DNA from: Nitrobacter sp035546855
Lineage (GTDB): Bacteria > Pseudomonadota > Alphaproteobacteria > Rhizobiales > Xanthobacteraceae
Assembly (NCBI GenBank): GCA_035546855.1
Contig: DASZVY010000033.1
Coordinates: 66,206-130,205, forward strand
Length of the DNA: 64,000 bases
Direction of reading: 5' to 3'
This document shows positions 18,823-28,894 of the stretch, in pieces. Numbering within the stretch: the stretch's first letter is position 1; the number at the start of each line of letters is the position of its first letter. The position numbers and the translations under genes are program-made. Below the pieces are notes generated by a model that saw nothing but the letters and a program-made list of their open reading frames with translations, was not told the origin of the DNA and ran no database searches.

Positions 18823-19962
18823 TCAATTGCCCTTGCTCGGATTGATCAGAAATTTCTCCCCGGTCGCGCGCCTGGCGTAGGCCGCAACGGTCGCAGGCTG
18901 CAACGCCTCCTGCAGCGACACCACCCGCGTATAGTGGCTCGCGAACGTGGTTTTCAGTTCATCGAGAACACGCTGCCGCAACCGTGCGCCATCGGCGGCA
19001 CCGATCTTCATCAGGAACGGAAACAGCAGCCAGCCGCCGACGCCCCAGGCCATGCCGAAGGCGCGCTCGAGCACGATCGGTCCGGGGTCGAGGCTGCCAT
19101 AGACATAGACCTGCTTGTGGACGCTGGAGCCATAGCGGCTGTAAACCTTGGCGTTCCTGTTGGCGGCGATTTCCATGCACGTCAGAATCTGGCCCGCGAG
19201 CCTGCCGCCACCGATGGCGTCGAAGGCGATCGTCGCGCCGGTCTCGGCCAGCGCGGCGGTCAGGTCATCCATGAACGTCGGCGACGTGGAATCGACGATA
19301 TGTTTCGCGCCGATCTTGCGCAGGATGTCGGCCTGCTCGGCGCTACGCACGATGTTGACGAGCGCGACGCCATCCTTGATGCAGATCTTGTTCAGCATCT
19401 GGCCGAGGTTCGACGCGGCGGCGGTGTGCACCAGCGCCTTGTGCCCCTCGCGCTTCATGGTCTCGACCATGCCGAGCGATGTCAGCGGATTGACGAAGCA
19501 GGATGCGCCGTCCGCCGCCGTCGCGCCGGCCGGCAGCACCAGGCAGTCCCGCACCTTCATGGTGCGATACTCCGCATACATGGCGCCACCGATCATGGCG
19601 ACGGTGCTGCCGAGCAACGCCTGCGCTTCGCTTGATGATCCAGCCTTGACCACCGTACCCGCGCCCTCGTTGCCGACCGGCATCGACTCGTCGAGTCGGG
19701 CGGCCATGGCCTTCATCGCGGCTTCCGGGACTTTCGCCGTCAGCACGGGTTGGGTCGGCGTGCCCGACACCGTCATTGTCTTCAGATCGGCCGGCCCAAG
19801 CAGCAGACCAAGATCGGACGGGTTGATCGGCGTCGCCTCAACGCGCACCACCACCTCGTCGGCCGCGGGCTCGGGGACCGCAACGCGCTCCAGCGAGACG
19901 ACAAGTTCTCCAGTCGCCTTGATGAGAGAGCGAAGCTGAAGTCCCGTGGTGTGTTCGGTCAT
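18823..19962 (-). CDS. MDR-superfamily zinc-independent alcohol dehydrogenase/quinone oxidoreductase-like protein
   Basis: 379-residue medium-chain dehydrogenase/reductase. The N-terminal GroES-like domain contains VRVEATPINPSDLG and PVGNEGAGTVVKAG. The nucleotide-binding domain has KALVHTAAASNLGQMLNKI in place of the usual AAAGGVG, and FDAIGGGRLAGQIL. The catalytic zinc ligands of alcohol dehydrogenases are missing, as in quinone oxidoreductase and enoyl-reductase types. It probably uses NADPH; the substrate is unknown. The start is ATG 19962. The OYE-family gene lies 86 bp upstream on the same strand, so the two may be co-expressed as a pair of enone/quinone reductases. Confidence 0.82.
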   Translation of the reverse strand: MTEHTTGLQLRSLIKATGELVVSLERVAVPEPAADEVVVRVEATPINPSDLGLLLGPADLKTMTVSGTPTQPVLTAKVPEAAMKAMAARLDESMPVGNEGAGTVVKAGSSSEAQALLGSTVAMIGGAMYAEYRTMKVRDCLVLPAGATAADGASCFVNPLTSLGMVETMKREGHKALVHTAAASNLGQMLNKICIKDGVALVNIVRSAEQADILRKIGAKHIVDSTSPTFMDDLTAALAETGATIAFDAIGGGRLAGQILTCMEIAANRNAKVYSRYGSSVHKQVYVYGSLDPGPIVLERAFGMAWGVGGWLLFPFLMKIGAADGARLRQRVLDELKTTFASHYTRVVSLQEALQPATVAAYARRATGEKFLINPSKGN

Positions 19963-20048
19963 GCGTCCCCCTGATGATTTTGATCTGCGTTCGATCGGAC
20001 GATGCCGCCTATTTGGCGATCGTCGTCAAATCGACAAGTCCCGTCGTC

Positions 20049-21218
20049 CTAATCCGGTCGTGCAAGTCCGGCCATCCATGTCGATGGCTTGCCTTCGAAG
20101 GCGGATTTCGCCCGCTTGCCGAGCCAGTAGGAATACTGCGACGGCACCAGTGCGAAGTCGGGATCGGCGCCGAGCTTTTGCGCGGCGTCCATCGGCCAGT
20201 TCGGATTGTAGAGAATCTCGCGCGCGAGCGCGACGAGATCGGCGCGGCCGTTCTGCAGGATCGCTTCGGCCTGATCGGCATGCACGATGTGCCCGACCGC
20301 CATGGTCATGATCCCGGCCTCGGCGCGAATCTTCTCCGCATAGGGCACTTGGTAACCGTAATGTTTTGCTCGCGCGCTGTCGTTCGGCGAGTAAGCCAAT
20401 GTCCCGCCCGACGAACAGTCGATCACATCTATTCCAACGTCCTTCAGGACACGCGACAGCCGCACGCTCTCCTCCGGCCCGAAACCGGCATCGTCCTCGC
20501 AGGACAGCCGCATGAACACCGGCTTGTCCGCCGGAATTGCGGCGCGCACCGCCTCCGCGACCTCGATCGCAAACCGCATCCGGTTCTTCTCGGAGCCGCC
20601 ATACTCGTCGGTGCGGACATTGGCCAGCGGCGACAGGAACTGATGGATCAGGTAGCCGTGCGCGGCGTGGATTTCGACCATGTCGAAGCCGGCGCGGTCG
20701 GCGCGGGCCGCCGCCTCGCCCCACTTCAGCGCGAGGTCGCGCACCTCGTTGTGCGACAGCGCGCGCGGTATCGGGGATTTTTCCGAATGCGGCACGGCGC
20801 TCGGCGCCACCAATTCCCAGCCGTCCCAATCGTAGACGCCGGGCTCGTCGCCTTTTAGCGGCTTGCCGCCTTCCCATGGACGCGACAGCCGCGCCTTGCG
20901 GCCGGAGTGTCCGAGCTGGATGCCGGCCCGCGCACCATGGGCTTTGATGAAGTCGACGCATCGCGCCAGCGGCGGAATGAAATCGTCGTGCCACAGACCG
21001 ACGTCGCCCACGGTGCCGCAGCCGTTGCGCGCGACCTTGGTCGACTCCATGATGACAAGCCCGGCCCCGCCCTGCGCGAACTTCCCCGCATTGACGAGAT
21101 GCCAGTCATTGGCAAACCCTTCGACCGCCGAATACTGATGCATCGGCGCAACGACGACGCGGTTCTTCAGGTGAAGCGACCTGATGTCGAGCGGTGAAAA
21201 CAACATCGGTTGCGTCAT
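20049..21218 (-). CDS. NADH:flavin oxidoreductase, Old Yellow Enzyme family (YqjM-like)
   Basis: 389-residue FMN-dependent TIM barrel that reduces activated C=C bonds with NAD(P)H. Family motifs are LFSPLDIRSLHLKNRVVVAP at the N-terminus, GIQLGHSGRKA, the HAAHGYLIHQFLSPLANVR stretch followed by RTDEYGGS, and GRADLVALAREILYNPNWP binding the FMN phosphate. The HAAH pair is the substrate-anchoring site of the YqjM-like class. The start is ATG 21218, and eno lies 62 bp upstream on the same strand. Physiological substrates are not readable from sequence. Confidence 0.9.
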   Translation of the reverse strand: MTQPMLFSPLDIRSLHLKNRVVVAPMHQYSAVEGFANDWHLVNAGKFAQGGAGLVIMESTKVARNGCGTVGDVGLWHDDFIPPLARCVDFIKAHGARAGIQLGHSGRKARLSRPWEGGKPLKGDEPGVYDWDGWELVAPSAVPHSEKSPIPRALSHNEVRDLALKWGEAAARADRAGFDMVEIHAAHGYLIHQFLSPLANVRTDEYGGSEKNRMRFAIEVAEAVRAAIPADKPVFMRLSCEDDAGFGPEESVRLSRVLKDVGIDVIDCSSGGTLAYSPNDSARAKHYGYQVPYAEKIRAEAGIMTMAVGHIVHADQAEAILQNGRADLVALAREILYNPNWPMDAAQKLGADPDFALVPSQYSYWLGKRAKSAFEGKPSTWMAGLARPD

Positions 21219-21281
21219 CGTCCTCTCCCGCCCGATCGTTCATCGCCCCGACGCGATGTCATCACGCCACGTTAACGCCGC

Positions 21282-22565
21282 TCAGGCCAGCGCCTTCAGC
21301 GCCGCCCGGCCGGCATACTTCGCCTGCGTGCCGAGCTGCTGCTCGATGCGCAGCAACTGGTTGTATTTCGAGGTGCGGTCCGCACGCGCCAGCGATCCCG
21401 TCTTGATCTGGCCGCAGTTGGTCGCGACCGCGAGATCGGCAATGGTGGAGTCCTCAGTCTCGCCGGAGCGATGTGACATGACAGCCGTGTAGCCCGCCTT
21501 GTAGGCCATCTCGACGGCGGCGAGCGTCTCGGTCAGCGTGCCGATCTGGTTGACCTTGATCAGGATCGAGTTGGCGCGGCCGTTTTTGATGCCGTCCGCC
21601 AGCCGCGTCACGTTGGTGACGAACAGATCGTCGCCAACGAGCTGACACTTCTTGCCGATCAGGTCGGTAATCGCCTTCCAGCCCTCCATGTCATCTTCAG
21701 CCATGCCATCCTCGATCGATACGATGGGATAGCGTTCGGCCAGATCAGCGAGATACTTCGCTTGCTCTACCGGACTGAGGCTCCTGCCCTCCGATTCGTA
21801 GACATATTTTCCGTTCTTGAAGAATTCCGTGGAAGCCGGATCGAGCGCCAGCATGACGTCACCGCCGGGCTTGTAGCCGGCCTTGGCGATCGCGCCCATC
21901 ACGAAGTCGAGCGCGGCATCCGCCGACGGCAGGTTCGGCGCGAAGCCGCCTTCGTCGCCGACATTGGTGTTGTGGCCGGCCTTCTTCAACTCGGCCTTCA
22001 GGGTGTGGAAGATTTCCGAGCCGCAGCGCAGAGCGTCCGCGAACGTTTTGGCTCCGACCGGCATGATCATGAATTCCTGGAATTCGATCGGATTGTCGGC
22101 ATGCACGCCGCCATTGATGATGTTCATCATCGGCACCGGCAGGGTTCGCGCCGAGGTGCCGCCGACATACCGATACAGCGGCATGTCCAGCGATTCAGCC
22201 GCGGCCTTGGCGACGGCGAGCGAAACGCCGAGGATGGCGTTGGCGCCGAGGCGCTTCTTGTTCGCCGTGCCATCGAGCGCGATCAGCGTCTCGTCGATCT
22301 GCACCTGCTGCTCGGCATCCATGCCGCCGAGGGCGTCGAAGATTTCGCCGTTGACGGCATCGACGGCCTTCCGCACGCCCTTGCCGAGATAGCGGCTTTT
22401 GTCGCCGTCCCTCAATTCAACCGCCTCATGGGCGCCGGTGGAGGCCCCCGAGGGAACCGCCGCGCGGCCCATGGCGCCGTCTTCCAGCACCACATCGACC
22501 TCGACGGTGGGATTGCCGCGGCTGTCGAGAATTTCGCGGCCGATGATGTCGACGATGGCGGTCAT
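21282..22565 (-). CDS. eno: enolase
   Basis: 427-residue glycolytic enzyme interconverting 2-phosphoglycerate and phosphoenolpyruvate. It shows SRGNPTVEVDVVLEDG, SGASTGAHEAVELRDGD, the Mg ligands in MLALDPASTEF and SIEDGMAEDD and LVGDDLFVTN, the catalytic lysine in SILIKVNQIGTLTE, and the signature loop MSHRSGETEDSTIADLAV. Full length. ATG 22565 follows an AAGAGG at good spacing. It is divergent from queF with 137 bp between starts. It may also serve the RNA degradosome, as in other proteobacteria. Confidence 0.97.
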   Translation of the reverse strand: MTAIVDIIGREILDSRGNPTVEVDVVLEDGAMGRAAVPSGASTGAHEAVELRDGDKSRYLGKGVRKAVDAVNGEIFDALGGMDAEQQVQIDETLIALDGTANKKRLGANAILGVSLAVAKAAAESLDMPLYRYVGGTSARTLPVPMMNIINGGVHADNPIEFQEFMIMPVGAKTFADALRCGSEIFHTLKAELKKAGHNTNVGDEGGFAPNLPSADAALDFVMGAIAKAGYKPGGDVMLALDPASTEFFKNGKYVYESEGRSLSPVEQAKYLADLAERYPIVSIEDGMAEDDMEGWKAITDLIGKKCQLVGDDLFVTNVTRLADGIKNGRANSILIKVNQIGTLTETLAAVEMAYKAGYTAVMSHRSGETEDSTIADLAVATNCGQIKTGSLARADRTSKYNQLLRIEQQLGTQAKYAGRAALKALA

Positions 22566-22702
22566 GAGAACCTCTTGGATGGGAGACAGGAATTGGCGGT
22601 GCTTCTACCCCAATGCTTCCGGCTGGAAAAGGCCGCGCGAATGTGTCTGCCACGTGACGCCCGCTCCGGGATTGGCTATCTAATCCGCCAACGGAGACCG
22701 TC

Positions 22703-23203
22703 ATGGCCAAAAAGCCCGCTGCTTCACCCAAGTCATTATCCAAGGCGTCATCCAAGTCGGGGAGACTGCAACTCGGCCATGCCGTCAAATGGCCGGCTTC
22801 ACCCGAAGCCGCCAAACTCGATCGCGTGCCCAATCCGCAGAGGGACACCAACTATGTGGCGCGATTCACCGCGCCGGAGTTCACGTCCCTGTGCCCGGTG
22901 ACAGGCCAGCCGGACTTCGCGCATCTGGTGATCGACTACGTCCCGGGAGCGTGGCTGCTGGAATCGAAATCGCTCAAACTTTATCTCGCGAGTTTCCGCA
23001 ACCACGGCGCGTTCCATGAGGACTGCACCGTCGCGATCGGCAAGCGGATCGCCGCCGAGATCAAACCGAAGTGGCTGCGCATCGGCGGCTACTGGTACCC
23101 GCGCGGCGGCATTCCGATCGACGTGTTCTGGCAGACCGGTCGGCTGCCCAAAGGCATGTGGATTCCGGACCAGGGCGTTGCGCCCTATCGCGGGCGCGGC
23201 TGA
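22703..23203 (+). CDS. queF: NADPH-dependent 7-cyano-7-deazaguanine reductase
   Basis: Reduces the nitrile preQ0 to preQ1 in queuosine tRNA modification. The 166-residue protein is the short, single-domain QueF type: catalytic Cys64 in FTSLCPVTGQPDF and Asp71 seven residues later, then the NADPH-binding ESKSLKLYLASFRNHGAFHE. A Lys/Ser-rich N-terminal tail of about 20 residues precedes the fold. The start is ATG 22703. It is convergent with kdsA (37 bp). No other queuosine genes are in the window, and no preQ1 riboswitch was recognised in the 137-bp leader. Confidence 0.94.
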   Translation: MAKKPAASPKSLSKASSKSGRLQLGHAVKWPASPEAAKLDRVPNPQRDTNYVARFTAPEFTSLCPVTGQPDFAHLVIDYVPGAWLLESKSLKLYLASFRNHGAFHEDCTVAIGKRIAAEIKPKWLRIGGYWYPRGGIPIDVFWQTGRLPKGMWIPDQGVAPYRGRG

Positions 23204-23240
23204 ACGCGATGACTGTCAGATATCGCCAGCGGCGCTCCAG

Positions 23241-24104
23241 TTATCCCTGGCGCGCCGGATCGGCCGTTTTCGTCAGTGCATCGAACGCCATCAGAGTTCG
23301 CATCAGCGGCTCGAACTCGCGCAGCGGCACCATGTTCGGGCCATCCGACGGCGCGCGGTCCGGATCGGGATGGGTCTCGATGAAGACGCCGGCGACGCCG
23401 ACCGCGACGGCGGCGCGCGCCAGGACCGGGACGAATTCGCGCTCGCCGCCCGACGACGTTCCCATGCCGCCGGGCTGTTGCACCGAATGGGTGGCGTCGA
23501 AAATGACGGGCGCGCCGGTGGTCCGCGCCAGGATCGGCAGCGCCCGCATGTCGGAGACCAGCGTGTTGTAGCCGAACGACGCGCCGCGCTCGGTGACCAG
23601 CACGCTGCGGTTGCCGCCGCTGACGATCTTGGCAACGACGTTCGCCATGTCCCATGGCGCGAGGAACTGGCCCTTCTTGACGTTGACGACCTTTCCGGTC
23701 GCGGCCGCGGCCAGCAGCAGATCGGTCTGCCGGCACAGGAACGCCGGGATTTGCAGCACATCGACCGCCTGCGCGACGTCGGCGCATTGAGCCGGTTCAT
23801 GCACGTCGGTGAGCACGGGCAATCCGAGCGAGGATCGAATCTCCGCGAACACCGGCAGCGCCTGCGCGAGCCCGACGCCACGCGCGGCCGTGGCGCTGGT
23901 GCGGTTGGCCTTGTCGAACGACGTCTTGAAAACGAGGCCGATGCCGAGCCGCGTCGAAATCTCCTTCAGTGCGGACGCGACCTCGAGCGCATGCGCGCGG
24001 CTCTCAAGCTGGCAAGGACCGGCGATCACGGCGAGCGGCAGATCGTTGCCGAACCGGACGGAGCCGGCGGTGACGGTCGACGCGGCTGATGATGTTTCGC
24101 TCAA
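23241..24104 (-). CDS. kdsA: 3-deoxy-8-phosphooctulonate synthase (KDO8P synthase)
   Basis: Condenses phosphoenolpyruvate with arabinose 5-phosphate for the KDO of lipopolysaccharide. The 287-residue protein shows LAVIAGPCQLES, LVFKTSFDKANRTS, LPVLTDVHEPAQ, VNVKKGQFLAPWDM and PVIFDATHSVQQPGG. Cys31 in AGPCQLES is the position that is Cys in metal-dependent enzymes and Asn in metal-independent ones such as that of E. coli, so this should be the metal-dependent class. The start is TTG 24104, supported by an AAAAGGA 7-8 bases upstream and no better start nearby. Confidence 0.95.
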   Translation of the reverse strand: MSETSSAASTVTAGSVRFGNDLPLAVIAGPCQLESRAHALEVASALKEISTRLGIGLVFKTSFDKANRTSATAARGVGLAQALPVFAEIRSSLGLPVLTDVHEPAQCADVAQAVDVLQIPAFLCRQTDLLLAAAATGKVVNVKKGQFLAPWDMANVVAKIVSGGNRSVLVTERGASFGYNTLVSDMRALPILARTTGAPVIFDATHSVQQPGGMGTSSGGEREFVPVLARAAVAVGVAGVFIETHPDPDRAPSDGPNMVPLREFEPLMRTLMAFDALTKTADPARQG

Positions 24105-24150
24105 GGTCTATCCTTTTGTTGTCCGACCATGCCGGGACGCGATCCCGGGA

Positions 24151-25026
24151 TCAACTCACTTTCGGCTGCTCGAATGCGAGCGTTGCGCCGAAGGCAACGT
24201 TTGGCGGAATGACCAGATGCTCACCGCGACGCGCGAACACGATGCCGTTTCGCCGCAGTACAGCCTCGGTCCGGTCGAGGTCGGTCACAGCCATGCGTAG
24301 ACCATTGAGGAACATCCCCTCGCCCATCAGTGCGGGTTCAACGCCATAGCGGCCGCGAAACGCGGCCGGCTCAATCGCTTCGAGGGTGCTGTTCGACATC
24401 GCAACCATGATGCCGCCCGTTTCCGTACTCGCGCTTCTGGCGCCTGTCAGAGCGGCGAGAAAGCGCTCATGCTCCGACGGTCGGGACGCGACCATCACGG
24501 CACCCAGCACGTGCTGCGCACCGTTAGCGTGAATCTGAAATGCCGGATTCCAGAAATTCTCGGGATAGTGATGCTGACACACGGCGAACCGTACATGCGG
24601 CGACGTCCGATCCTGCGCGAACGCCAACGAAAAGGCGAGTTTCACCGGCGACCCGTCCGGGCGAACACCCTCGCGCGCAAAATCGAAGGTCTTGTATCCG
24701 CCGATTCCGGTGGCATCGAACGCGCGCGCGTCCGCCGTCGCGTCGCGGCTTTTCTGCAGCAGCATGGACAGTCCCTGCCGCTCCGACAGAAAGGCACGAT
24801 GATAGGAGCCGAACGAAAACACATCTTCAGCGGCTGGCGGAATCTTGTCCGGCTCCGCGACCGTCAATAGCTCGAAATAAAATCCATCGAGCTGGACGAT
24901 ACGGTTGTGCGTGCCGAACGGATGCCGGTTGCGCACGCCGACCATGAAGCCGGCGCGCTCGTAGAACGCCGCGGCCGCGTCGAGGTCGCGGACCGCATGC
25001 ACGATATGGTCGAGACCGTCAGGCAT
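24151..25026 (-). CDS. VOC-superfamily (glyoxalase-like domain) protein
   Basis: 291-residue protein with two glyoxalase/bleomycin-resistance-type modules. The first begins GLDHIVHAVRDLDAAAAFYERAGF, a typical VOC opening with a metal-ligand His; the second contains GLRMAVTDLDRTEAVLRRNGI near residue 240. VOC proteins bind metals and act as dioxygenases, isomerases or resistance proteins; the substrate is not known. ATG 25026 is 21 bp after the stop of the NIPSNAP gene upstream, so the two are probably one transcript that runs on towards kdsA (46 bp gap). Confidence 0.8.
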   Translation of the reverse strand: MPDGLDHIVHAVRDLDAAAAFYERAGFMVGVRNRHPFGTHNRIVQLDGFYFELLTVAEPDKIPPAAEDVFSFGSYHRAFLSERQGLSMLLQKSRDATADARAFDATGIGGYKTFDFAREGVRPDGSPVKLAFSLAFAQDRTSPHVRFAVCQHHYPENFWNPAFQIHANGAQHVLGAVMVASRPSEHERFLAALTGARSASTETGGIMVAMSNSTLEAIEPAAFRGRYGVEPALMGEGMFLNGLRMAVTDLDRTEAVLRRNGIVFARRGEHLVIPPNVAFGATLAFEQPKVS

Positions 25027-25047
25027 CCGCCGCGCGGTTCCCTTCGC

Positions 25048-25374
25048 CTATTTCACCGACGAGAATGCGGTCGGCTGCAGGAACTGGTTGACGATGTTGC
25101 CGACGATCTGCCCGTCTTCCTCTGTCTTGGCCCGCGCGGCGATCCAATCCGGATCGGTCTGGAATGCCGTCCACTTCTTCTCGCGGTCCGCCATCGAGTC
25201 CCATGCGAGCAGGTAGGTCAATTCCTGGTTGGATTCCCCGACGAGGGTCGTGAAGAACCCGGCCTGCTTGATGCCGTGCTTGTCCCATAATTTCAGCGTG
25301 GTGGTCTCAAAGCGCTTCAGAAGCGCCGGAAGACGGCCCGGCACGCACCGATAGACGCGCATTTCATAAATCAT
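25048..25374 (-). CDS. NIPSNAP-family protein
   Basis: 108-residue small alpha/beta-barrel-like protein. MIYEMRVYRCVPGRLPALLKRF and the later LTYLLAWDSMADREKKWTAFQTD are typical NIPSNAP segments. The family's biochemical role is unsettled. An AAAAGGAA directly precedes a first ATG at 25380 and is 6-7 bases from a second ATG at 25374; spacing favours 25374 (MIYEMR). It is the first gene ahead of the VOC protein, divergent from the PAAR-like remnant. Confidence 0.82.
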   Translation of the reverse strand: MIYEMRVYRCVPGRLPALLKRFETTTLKLWDKHGIKQAGFFTTLVGESNQELTYLLAWDSMADREKKWTAFQTDPDWIAARAKTEEDGQIVGNIVNQFLQPTAFSSVK

Positions 25375-25446
25375 GGACATTTCCTTTTCTTTTTGGGCTT
25401 TCGCGCGGGTCTTATAGACCACGCCGCCGCCGCTGTCGCGGCGCAC

Positions 25447-25569
25447 TTGTCATGCCGGATCGGCGACACGACAACCGGCAGCGCCATCGTCGCGGGAGGC
25501 CATGGCATCTTCATCAACGGCAGGCCGATCGCGCGTCAGGGCGAGCAGGCGTCGGGGTGTGCGAAGTAA
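25447..25569 (+). pseudogene. truncated PAAR-domain-like remnant
   Basis: A plus-strand frame too short for ordinary gene calling reads CRIGDTTTGSAIVAGG, then HGIFINGRPIARQGE, then QASGCAK and a stop (25567-25569). This follows the first half of the PAAR consensus (GD.T..G..i..G...v.iNGkpvAr.GD...C), the fold that caps type VI secretion and related spikes. Whole PAAR domains are about twice this length. The reading stops 6 bp before a palindromic repeat begins, suggesting loss of the second half. No good start is present: TTG 25447 is in frame, while the ATG at 25452 is in another frame. I judge it a decayed fragment; a short live protein is less likely. Confidence 0.5.
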
Positions 25570-25574
25570 GTCTC

Positions 25575-25679
25575 CGTCATTGCGAGGAGCTCAAGGGCAA
25601 CGCGTAGCGTTGTCCCGGAGTGACGAAGCAATCCAGATACTCGAACGAGCTGGATTGCTTCGCTTCGCTCGCAATGACG
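25575..25679. repeat. dispersed palindromic element with three-way-junction fold
   Basis: Perfect 12-bp terminal inverted repeats CGTCATTGCGAG (25575-25586) and CTCGCAATGACG (25668-25679) enclose two further hairpins: GGCAACGC/GCGTTGTC-type near 25596-25614, and GAAGCAATCCAG (25625-25636) with CTGGATTGCTTC (25650-25661). The whole would fold as a three-way junction. Similar GAAGCAATCCAG-type palindromes are scattered in Bradyrhizobium-group genomes and give the spurious peptide CERSEAIQ. It has no coding capacity. It lies 45 bp beyond the pyrG stop and could end or stabilise that transcript. Confidence 0.85.
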
Positions 25680-25723
25680 AAACAATATGGCTTGTTGCAG
25701 ATTCCCCGCGATACGCCACGTGC

Positions 25724-27355
<1,632 letters not shown>

Positions 27356-27383
27356 GGGACTCAACCTTTAACGCTCCAATGCC

Positions 27384-27401
27384 GATTCGCCAAAACGAAT
27401 C
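27384..27401 (-). promoter_or_regulatory. small hairpin in the pyrG leader
   Basis: Inverted repeat GATTCG / CGAATC with a 6-base loop, about 30 bases before the pyrG start on the minus strand. It could form in the leader RNA or be an operator half-site pair. No pyrimidine-attenuator pattern was seen. Confidence 0.25.
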
Positions 27402-27520
27402 ACGATTGCCATCCGGATGCCGAATGGCCTGTGGGTGACTTCAAAATCCAAACGATTGCAGCCTCTTGAGAGAGACTACTGATGCAGGGCGCCAACTTGC
27501 GTCCTGCATAGGACCCCGCT

Positions 27521-27910
27521 TTATTGCGACTGCGGAGCCTGCGGGCCGGCAGGAGCCGGCGCCTGCTGCTGCTCGGACTTCTTCAGGGAATCCAGAAGAC
27601 CGCCGCTGGTCGGCGGCGCAACCGGCGTTGGGCCGCCCGCAGGTTGCGACTGCGAGGTCGGCAAGGTGCCCAGAATTGAGGTCGAGCCGTTGCTGTAACC
27701 GGCGAGCCAGGACAGGACGAGGCTGGTGAGGAAAAAGCCGGCGGCAAGAATGGCCGTGGTGCGGGTCAGAAGGTTCGCGGTGCCGCGGCTCGACATGAAT
27801 CCGGCGCCGCCGCCCATCCCGAGACCGCCGCCTTCGGACTTCTGCAGCAGGACGACGCAGATCAGCGCCGCGACGATCATCAGGTGGAGCACAATAATAA
27901 CGGTCTGCAT
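27521..27910 (-). CDS. secG: preprotein translocase subunit SecG
   Basis: 129-residue SecYEG component. Two membrane helices (about 3-23 and 50-72) flank the conserved cytoplasmic loop LLQKSEGGGLGMGGGAGF, followed by SSRGTANLLTRTTAILA. The C-terminal 50 residues are a Gln/Pro/Ala/Ser-rich tail (TSQSQPAGGPTPVAPP and so on) that lengthens it beyond the ~75-110 residues of many SecGs, a common alphaproteobacterial feature. ATG 27910. Its place between tpiA and pyrG is the usual order in this group. Confidence 0.94.
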   Translation of the reverse strand: MQTVIIVLHLMIVAALICVVLLQKSEGGGLGMGGGAGFMSSRGTANLLTRTTAILAAGFFLTSLVLSWLAGYSNGSTSILGTLPTSQSQPAGGPTPVAPPTSGGLLDSLKKSEQQQAPAPAGPQAPQSQ

Positions 27911-28059
27911 CGCGGCCTTCCATCACAAGCGTGCCCGCGCCGGACGGCCGGCTGCATGACAGACCTTGCGGGGTTTGAAGTTGCGGGTGTCCTACACGAT
28001 CGAATCGGGGTTTGCCACCCCGAACCATCGTTCTCTGCGTGACGCGAGACACTTAGGGA

Positions 28060-28109
28060 CCGGCCGCCGCCAAGTCCAGACGCCCGCTGCCGATTTTGAG
28101 GGCGGCCGG
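28060..28109 (-). terminator. GC-rich inverted repeat between tpiA and secG
   Basis: 9-bp perfect inverted repeat CCGGCCGCC / GGCGGCCGG with a 32-base loop, beginning 18 bp after the tpiA stop on the minus strand. It has no T-run, so it may be only a weak pause or attenuation site before secG. Confidence 0.3.
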
Positions 28110-28126
28110 CCCCGACGCACGACTCG

Positions 28127-28894
28127 CTAAGCGGCCTCGGATTTCGGCACGCCCGCCACGATTCCAAGAAAATCAGAGGCTTTGAGGCTGGCTCCCCCGA
28201 CCAGCGCACCGTTGACATCGTGTACCGACAGCAGTTCCGCGGCGTTGGACGGCTTCACCGACCCGCCGTAAAGGATCCGTATGGCAGCCCCCTCGCCGTT
28301 AAATCGCCGTTTGAGCTGATCGCGGATAAAGCCGTGAACTTCCAGCACATCGGCCGCCGTGGGCGTGCGGCCCGTGCCGATGGCCCAGACCGGTTCATAG
28401 GCCACGACAACGCCGGCGGCGGTCGCCGCGTCCGGCAGCGATCCCGCCAATTGCCGCCCCACCACGTCGAGAGCCTTGCCGGCGTCCCGCTCAGCCTGCG
28501 TCTCGCCGACGCAGACGATCGCCGTCAGCCCCGCCCGCAGGGCCGCTTCGGCCTTCTGCCGCACGAGCGCATCGGTTTCCCCATGGTCGGCGCGCCGCTC
28601 GGAATGGCCGACGATCACGGCGGCGGCCCCGAGGTCGGCCAGCATCTCGGCGGAGATGTCGCCGGTGTGGGCTCCGGCGGCCCTGGGATGGCAATCCTGG
28701 GCTCCGATGGCGATGCGCGTCCCGAGCGCCGCCACGGCCGCGCTCATCACCAGCGTCGCCGGCGGACAGATCAGGAGATCGGCCCGGCGCCAGAGGTCGC
28801 CGACCCCGGCGGCCATCTGGCTGATTTCCGCGATCGACGCCTTGACGCCGTTCATCTTCCAGTTTCCCGCGATCAGCGGCCGCATGTGACTCAT
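28127..28894 (-). CDS. tpiA: triosephosphate isomerase
   Basis: 255-residue TIM barrel interconverting dihydroxyacetone phosphate and glyceraldehyde 3-phosphate. Active-site residues are present: Asn11 and Lys13 in AGNWKMNG, His97 in VGHSERR, and Glu167 in AYEPVWAIGTG, with the phosphate loop YGGSVKPSNA near the end. ATG 28894 begins MSHMRPLIAG; a second ATG three codons later (28885) is also acceptable. It is divergent from the ppiD-like gene with 233 bp between them. Confidence 0.96.
   Translation of the reverse strand: MSHMRPLIAGNWKMNGVKASIAEISQMAAGVGDLWRRADLLICPPATLVMSAAVAALGTRIAIGAQDCHPRAAGAHTGDISAEMLADLGAAAVIVGHSERRADHGETDALVRQKAEAALRAGLTAIVCVGETQAERDAGKALDVVGRQLAGSLPDAATAAGVVVAYEPVWAIGTGRTPTAADVLEVHGFIRDQLKRRFNGEGAAIRILYGGSVKPSNAAELLSVHDVNGALVGGASLKASDFLGIVAGVPKSEAA

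Noticed and set aside
18531..18845. 104-codon plus-strand frame between the secreted hydrolase and the MDR gene
   Set aside because: No ribosome site, Arg/Ser/Ala-rich composition, and it contains the terminator-like hairpin.
22566..22702. preQ1 riboswitch ahead of queF
   Set aside because: No preQ1-I or preQ1-II type pattern that I can align; the 137 bp is shared with the eno leader.
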